A stretch of DNA of 38,389 bases. Origin: Bdellovibrionales bacterium (GTDB taxonomy: Bacteria > Bdellovibrionota > Bdellovibrionia > Bdellovibrionales > UBA1609). The translations under genes and the position numbers were made by a program. This document shows positions 34,299 through 38,389 of this stretch, piece after piece; position 1 is the first letter of the stretch, and the number at the start of each line of letters is the position of its first letter. Under the pieces are notes generated by a model. It worked only from the letters and a program-made list of their open reading frames with translations. It was not told where the DNA came from and ran no database searches. The stretch spans positions 1 to 38,389 of the forward strand of contig JANQSP010000016.1 in assembly GCA_028283955.1 (NCBI GenBank), read 5' to 3'.

Positions 34299-35219
34299 AT
34301 GAAGTGGATAAAAAATAAAATTGTCGGAGGGGTGGAAAGCTGGGATGCTTTTTGGTTTAAGCCTGTTGATGTTGTTTCACTTTCCTTTTTTCGATTTTGC
34401 TTTTGTTCTGTATTACTTGTTATGTATGTTATTCGTTTTTTTGATATACGAATATTTTTTTATGAGTCAGGGTTAATGAGCAGTGGTTCCGCCAAAGCTC
34501 TCCATAAATGGCACACAGGTGAAGCTTTTAATTTTATATTTTCATCGGATACTCTCCTTTATCTGTGTTACTTGTCATTTCTTATTATTTTGTTTTTAAT
34601 GGTTCTGGGTCTGGCCAATCGTTTATTGACGGCTGTTGCTTTTATTCTTCATTTGGTTTTTTTGCAGAGAAATCCAAGCATCATTTTTGGAGCTGATGTT
34701 ATAGCCACTTTTTGGCTTTTTTACCTGGTATTTTCAAATTCCAACCGGCAAGTAAGGTGGGTTCATTACTTTTTAAGTAAAAAGAAAGGTCTGATCTCTG
34801 AACGTGTGGAAAAAGGGGATTGGCTTAATACAGTGTCCTTACGTTTTATACAGATTCAGTTATGTGTTATTTATATGTTTTCCGGTCTGGAAAAACTGAA
34901 AGGCAGTTCCTGGTGGGAAGGTACCGCTATATGGGAAGCCTTGTCTTTCTATGACTTTACTTTGTTTGATTTTTCCTTCCTTTTATCTGTGCCTTTGTTA
35001 TCAGGTGTTTTAGTGGTATTTACCGTGTTATTTGAAATTTATTTTCCGGTTTTGATATGGGTTCCAAAGTTAAGGAAAGTGCTTTTAATTTTAGGATTGC
35101 TTTTTCATTTGGGTATTGGTCTTAGTTTGAATATTTACTTTTTTTCCTTGATTATGCTTTCCGCTTATATTCTTTTTATTCCTTCAGAATCTTTGAGGCG
35201 ATTTTTAAGTAGATTTTAA
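34299..35219 (+). CDS. HTTM-domain membrane protein (vitamin K gamma-carboxylase-like)
   Basis: 306 residues with about seven to eight membrane segments. The pattern fits the HTTM family (horizontally transferred transmembrane domain; vitamin K-dependent gamma-carboxylase-like): FFRFCFCSVLLVMYVIR at the start, a long aromatic first loop, then RFIQIQLCVIYMFSGLEKLKG (about 182-202), SWWEGTAIWEAL and FHLGIGLSLNIYFF near the end. The Gly-Leu-x-Lys-Leu and Trp-Glu-Gly motifs are typical. No vitamin K-carboxylase catalytic domain is attached. Its function in bacteria is largely unknown. GGAG ribosome site, coupled to the preceding gene. Confidence 0.85.
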   Translation: MKWIKNKIVGGVESWDAFWFKPVDVVSLSFFRFCFCSVLLVMYVIRFFDIRIFFYESGLMSSGSAKALHKWHTGEAFNFIFSSDTLLYLCYLSFLIILFLMVLGLANRLLTAVAFILHLVFLQRNPSIIFGADVIATFWLFYLVFSNSNRQVRWVHYFLSKKKGLISERVEKGDWLNTVSLRFIQIQLCVIYMFSGLEKLKGSSWWEGTAIWEALSFYDFTLFDFSFLLSVPLLSGVLVVFTVLFEIYFPVLIWVPKLRKVLLILGLLFHLGIGLSLNIYFFSLIMLSAYILFIPSESLRRFLSRF

Positions 35220-35273
35220 GTACGGAATACAAGGTCTTTCTTGCATTATATGTAGAAGGGAGGAGAGCGTTAC

Positions 35274-35320
35274 GCCTTAAAAATATTTTAGCCTTAAGGC
35301 TAGTTTTGGTATTTTTCTTT
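35274..35320 (+). terminator. Possible terminator after the HTTM operon
   Basis: GCCTTAA (35274-35280) can pair with TTAAGGC (35294-35300). A perfect 14-base palindrome, TAGCCTTAAGGCTA (35289-35302), is followed by GTTTTGGTATTTTTC. The stem is only moderately strong and the T-run short, so it may be a weak terminator or an operator. Confidence 0.4.
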
Positions 35321-35390
35321 ATAGTTAGGAATGTTGTCTGAAAGATTAAGCAATGATGAAGTTTTTGCATATTGTCATTTTCATTTTAAT

Positions 35391-35418
35391 AAGATACCTT
35401 TAAAAGATATCCTTTAAA
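35391..35418 (+). promoter_or_regulatory. Tandem near-repeat upstream of the Cys-rich gene
   Basis: Two imperfect copies of AAGATA-(T)CCTTTAAA lie head to tail (35391-35404 and 35404-35418), about 55 bases before the ATG. They could be an operator for a dimeric regulator or chance AT-rich repetition. No promoter could be placed with confidence. Confidence 0.25.
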
Positions 35419-35471
35419 TTTATGTCTATTTTGGGTATTTGAATTTTATAATTCATAATGGGTTTTGTAGT

Positions 35472-36437
35472 ATGAGTGAGTGTCGTTTGTTTCTTATGTG
35501 TCACTTTTGGAAAGCGTTTTTGTTTATTATGTGCTTGTTTTTCCATGGTATGGGAAATGCAGGCGGATCGTGTAAGCCGAGTTCTGAGCTTATGTCCAGT
35601 CTACAGGATGTCGCTTGTGCCACTCCCGATTTACGAACGGCTATTCAAAAAAATGATTTATTGAGAAAAATCAGTAGCACCAATTTTTTCTCCAGTGTTA
35701 GTCCTATGGATGTTGTAAGATCTGTGGAAACTTTATCTTTTTTTAATCGGTCTTTGACAGACAAGATCCAGGAGACACATAAGTCTTATCAGGAATCCGG
35801 AGTGGATAATTATACTCTTAGTATTACCTCTTATCCGTCTGATGTAAAAAAAGGTAGTTGTTCAGAACATAAAACGATTGATTTTAATTCCGATACTTCC
35901 AGTGCTGATTTTCCCAATTATTCAGCTGTTCCGGGAAAAGAACCACGTTCTTTTCAAGTCGGTACATATAAGGGAAGATCCGTTATCTGTGAAAGGACGA
36001 GGACACCTTATAAACAGAGGGTGATGGCTTTTTGTGGCAGACCGGTAGTTGAGTGTAGAGATACGGGTAGATCAGAAGATTGTAGCGAAAAAATGGAATA
36101 CGAAAAGTGTAAAAGAAGTGTACCCATTTCCTGTTTGAGCACTACAGTGGATGACAAAAATGAGGGTAGGTGTATTTCCCTGGAGTCGTTTTCCGATTTA
36201 TCGCAAAACTTACTGCTTTCCAATGTATCCCTGGAGAGAAGATATTGTCCCGATGGCTGTTCATACTATACACAAACAGTTCAAAGAGTGTACAGGAACA
36301 GTGGAGCGGAAAACTATTGTTCTGATAACTACCTGATAGTACATTGTGGTCCTGAGAAAGATGCCAATAGCTATAACCTTAATATTCGTGAAATAAATAA
36401 TTTATGTAGCTATTTTGACTTGCCTTCCTGTAGCTGA
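35472..36437 (+). CDS. Exported cysteine-rich protein of unknown function
   Basis: 321 residues with 16 cysteines after the signal, an even number that suggests disulfides in an oxidising compartment. The signal peptide runs to about residue 30 (hydrophobic FWKAFLFIMCLFF, cleavage after GNA). The frame continues upstream to a TTG at 35439, but ATG 35472 gives the better signal. Cysteines are clustered in the C-terminal two thirds, with CPDGC and several CxxxC-like spacings. No domain is recognised. The stop lies inside the 3' end of the di-heme peroxidase gene on the other strand (28-bp tail-to-tail overlap). Periplasmic or surface location is inferred. The proximity to a haem protein may be fortuitous. 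Confidence 0.7.
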   Translation: MSECRLFLMCHFWKAFLFIMCLFFHGMGNAGGSCKPSSELMSSLQDVACATPDLRTAIQKNDLLRKISSTNFFSSVSPMDVVRSVETLSFFNRSLTDKIQETHKSYQESGVDNYTLSITSYPSDVKKGSCSEHKTIDFNSDTSSADFPNYSAVPGKEPRSFQVGTYKGRSVICERTRTPYKQRVMAFCGRPVVECRDTGRSEDCSEKMEYEKCKRSVPISCLSTTVDDKNEGRCISLESFSDLSQNLLLSNVSLERRYCPDGCSYYTQTVQRVYRNSGAENYCSDNYLIVHCGPEKDANSYNLNIREINNLCSYFDLPSCS

Positions 36438-38266
36438 TTTCTTTTTAAATATTTAAATTTTCCGAATGGTGGCAATTCTGTTTGTACTCCATGGTCTCTC
36501 GTAACAGAAGGAAGAAAACCACTGGGTACTCTGCGTGGATGACTAAGACGATTATTCAAGTACCCTCTGTGTACTGCTTTTTTGTCGTATAAACCAAAAG
36601 CCACAAAATCCAAAAGAGAATGGAGGGAGTTTTTATCCAGTTTAACAGGGTAATGTGTGGAACTTTCTCCTGGACCGAATTGCATTAAAATAGGAGGAAC
36701 CAAAGGGTCAATTTGAAAAAAAGGATCAAAAAAAACGTGTTTTGGTTGTAGAGTATTTACTCTTGTCATATCTACGGGGCCTCTTAAATGATATTGAATG
36801 GCACGTTTTAAGGCATATAAACTGATATTTTTAAATTGTTTGCTGTTTATAGACAGGTGAGAAGTCTTTGTTGAGGGGTTTAGGCCTGTTTCTGTTCCGT
36901 GATGAAAGTAGGGATAAGTTTCAATGACATTTCTCAGAGTTGGTGTTCGAAATTTGAAGCAGTCTTTTGTATCGGATGTGGCAATAGCTCTTCCGATGTC
37001 AGGGGAGGCGCCTGCCGCACTGGCGGAAACTTCTGCAATATGGCAGGCAGGCAAAGTACCATGTGTTGTTTGTACGTTGATCGCAAAACTTCCATTATTG
37101 GAAATGATACTGGGTTGGGATAAAGAACTGCGGTCGTCTCCTTTGATTCCCAAGGTGTAAAACTCAGATCCTCCGAAAAAAGGGGGGGAGTGGCAGTGAG
37201 CGCATCCGGCTCCGCGTAACTCCTGGTTATCTATAGTTGTTGTTTCACCAATAGGAGTCATAAAAATAGCCAGGCCTTTTAGTTGCTTGATGGAAAGAGA
37301 ATCGTAACCGGAAACGAAAAAATCATAAGGACTTTTATTGGCAATGTGTGTGCTCACGAAAGCAGCGAGAGCTTTTCCAATTAAAATATCAGTGACTTCG
37401 GATTGGTATATTTTTTTGAATTTTCGTTGATAGTAGGGAATTTTTCGGACCTTGGCTACAGCGATAGCAAGACATTCATTTCTGGCAGGATAAGTGATGT
37501 TTTTATTTCGTCGGAAACTTTTTACGGATGAAATGGTTTGAGGAGGGCTATTGAATGTAAAAATTTGTTTCCCGGACTCAGGATTAAAGAGGTGAGAGTG
37601 TTTGACGGTGATGGGTTGATCAAACAGTGGACCCTCTTTTGTGAAGGGGTTATTGGTGGTAGGTACGGGATTAACTCCACACATCTCTTCTCTTGTATGA
37701 ATGGGCAACAGTACCTGGAAAGCCAGTCTTCCGAACCGTCCATCCCATAACAGGCCTGAGTCTGTTCTTGGGTTGGCACGGTAAATGACATTGATTGTGG
37801 AAAGCGTGTTCCTGAACATGGGATCGTCACAATGGAAACCAAAACTGTCATCTGAACAAAAACGATTAAGAGATAGTTTTCCTGATCCCCATTTTTTTCC
37901 CACACTTTTTCCGGTGGGCCCTCCCGCTCCCAAGGCACCAAAGTTCAGTCGATTGCCATCAGCATATCCATGATTGGTTAAGTGACATGTGGCACAGCTT
38001 ACATCATTATTTCTGGAGAGCACTGTATCGTTAAAAAGCATCCTCCCTAAATTGGCTTCCGCTTTTGTAATCTCATATCCCAATATTTTTTTGAAAGGGG
38101 GTTTTGGTAACATTTTCAATTGTTCTTTGAACTTCTCTCTGACTTCGTGGCTGATTCTGGCTTTTTTGAATTCTCTTTTTGATAAGACGAGAAAGGAAGT
38201 AAAAAGAAAAATACCAATTAATAGGGACAAAAAAAACAGGAAAGCTTTTTTTACATTTGCTTTCAT
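36410..38266 (-). CDS. Membrane-anchored di-heme cytochrome c peroxidase (MauG/CcpA family)
   Basis: 618 residues. An N-terminal membrane segment (about 8-28) probably stays as an anchor, facing the haem part to the periplasm. Two c-type haem sites are present: CATCH (91-95) and CAHCH (355-359). Family landmarks include LLWDGRFGRL (172-181), FRTPTLRNV (439-447) and YFHHG (453-457), which may give an axial or catalytic His. The protein is longer than CcpA (about 340), with insertions at about 110-150 and 195-260 and several extra Cys (such as Cys137 and Cys146). Activity could be H2O2 reduction or substrate oxidation as in MauG; the sequence alone does not decide. It converges on the Cys-rich gene. 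No electron-transfer partner is nearby. Confidence 0.9.
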   Translation of the reverse strand: MKANVKKAFLFFLSLLIGIFLFTSFLVLSKREFKKARISHEVREKFKEQLKMLPKPPFKKILGYEITKAEANLGRMLFNDTVLSRNNDVSCATCHLTNHGYADGNRLNFGALGAGGPTGKSVGKKWGSGKLSLNRFCSDDSFGFHCDDPMFRNTLSTINVIYRANPRTDSGLLWDGRFGRLAFQVLLPIHTREEMCGVNPVPTTNNPFTKEGPLFDQPITVKHSHLFNPESGKQIFTFNSPPQTISSVKSFRRNKNITYPARNECLAIAVAKVRKIPYYQRKFKKIYQSEVTDILIGKALAAFVSTHIANKSPYDFFVSGYDSLSIKQLKGLAIFMTPIGETTTIDNQELRGAGCAHCHSPPFFGGSEFYTLGIKGDDRSSLSQPSIISNNGSFAINVQTTHGTLPACHIAEVSASAAGASPDIGRAIATSDTKDCFKFRTPTLRNVIETYPYFHHGTETGLNPSTKTSHLSINSKQFKNISLYALKRAIQYHLRGPVDMTRVNTLQPKHVFFDPFFQIDPLVPPILMQFGPGESSTHYPVKLDKNSLHSLLDFVAFGLYDKKAVHRGYLNNRLSHPRRVPSGFLPSVTRDHGVQTELPPFGKFKYLKRNQLQEGKSK

Positions 38267-38298
38267 ATACAGAAGTATTTCAATCCTTTAATTTTTAC

Positions 38299-38389
38299 TC
38301 AGCTTCCTTTTTTTGTATCTTTTTTTGGCTCTTCTTTTTTGGTTTCAGCCGGTTTTTCCGCTTCTTTTTTTGTGTCTTTTTTCGGTTCT
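38299..38389 (-). CDS. C-terminal end of a Lys/Glu/Pro-rich protein (partial)
   Basis: The last 29 codons before the TGA at 38299-38301. They encode an EPKKDTKK unit twice, separated by EAEKPAETKKE, a low-complexity charged repeat. The rest is beyond the window end, so no identity can be given. The peroxidase ATG starts 32 bases downstream on the same strand, so the two genes may be in one operon. Confidence 0.65.
   Translation of the reverse strand, partial: EPKKDTKKEAEKPAETKKEEPKKDTKKGS

Overview
The window (about 38.4 kb, low GC, many A/T homopolymers) is a stretch of Gram-negative chromosome with mostly housekeeping genes. It holds a type II secretion system (T2SS) that includes GspN, two beta-barrel-like outer-membrane proteins, several lipoprotein or exported-protein genes, and an orphan Flp-type pilin. 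This mix suggests a 'delta'-type or Bdellovibrionota-like proteobacterium. That is inferred from gene content only; no rRNA or marker comparison was possible. No tRNA, rRNA, CRISPR array or transposase is visible.

Layout. 1-113: 5' end of a 2-oxoglutarate dehydrogenase E1 gene (minus strand). 346-4886: MscS channel, then folE2-uvrA; this UvrA lacks the insertion domain. 4887-5437: an AT-rich gap with a dRS3-like repeat. 5438-10476: a very large metzincin-type lipoprotein protease, then a beta-barrel-like protein. 10481-12664 (minus): a receiver-domain protein with a 35-residue tandem repeat, then a short birA-like gene. 12845-15335: def-fmt-rpe, overlapping by a few bases, followed by a Flp-like pilin. 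15338-18233: radA (minus), a secreted barrel-like protein (plus) and ssb (minus).

18578-31081 is the T2SS, transcribed on the minus strand in the order gspE, F, G, H, I, J, K, L, M, N. It is broken between gspE and gspF by two plus-strand genes: a 54-residue Cys-rich lipoprotein and an AAA/DUF4143 ATPase. Both have a TTGACT-type promoter placed so that the transcript would start almost at the ATG. gspC and gspD are not in the window. A palindromic repeat lies between gspN and ssb.

31169-35219 (plus): site-2 protease, scpA, scpB, then a small membrane protein paired with an HTTM-domain protein. 35472-38389: a 16-cysteine exported protein, a membrane-anchored di-heme peroxidase of the MauG/CcpA type converging on it with a 28-bp overlap, and the Lys/Glu-rich C-terminus of a further gene.

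The genes link as follows. GspE powers assembly of the GspG-K pseudopilus on the GspF/L/M platform, which would export folded proteins. Def and Fmt handle N-formyl-Met. ScpA and ScpB form the kleisin complex with SMC. UvrA, RadA and SSB serve DNA repair and replication. No complete new system is evident. The best leads are the insertion-domain-less UvrA, the leaderless insertion inside the T2SS cluster, the orphan Flp pilin, the repeat-bearing receiver protein and the HTTM/Cys-rich/peroxidase neighbourhood.
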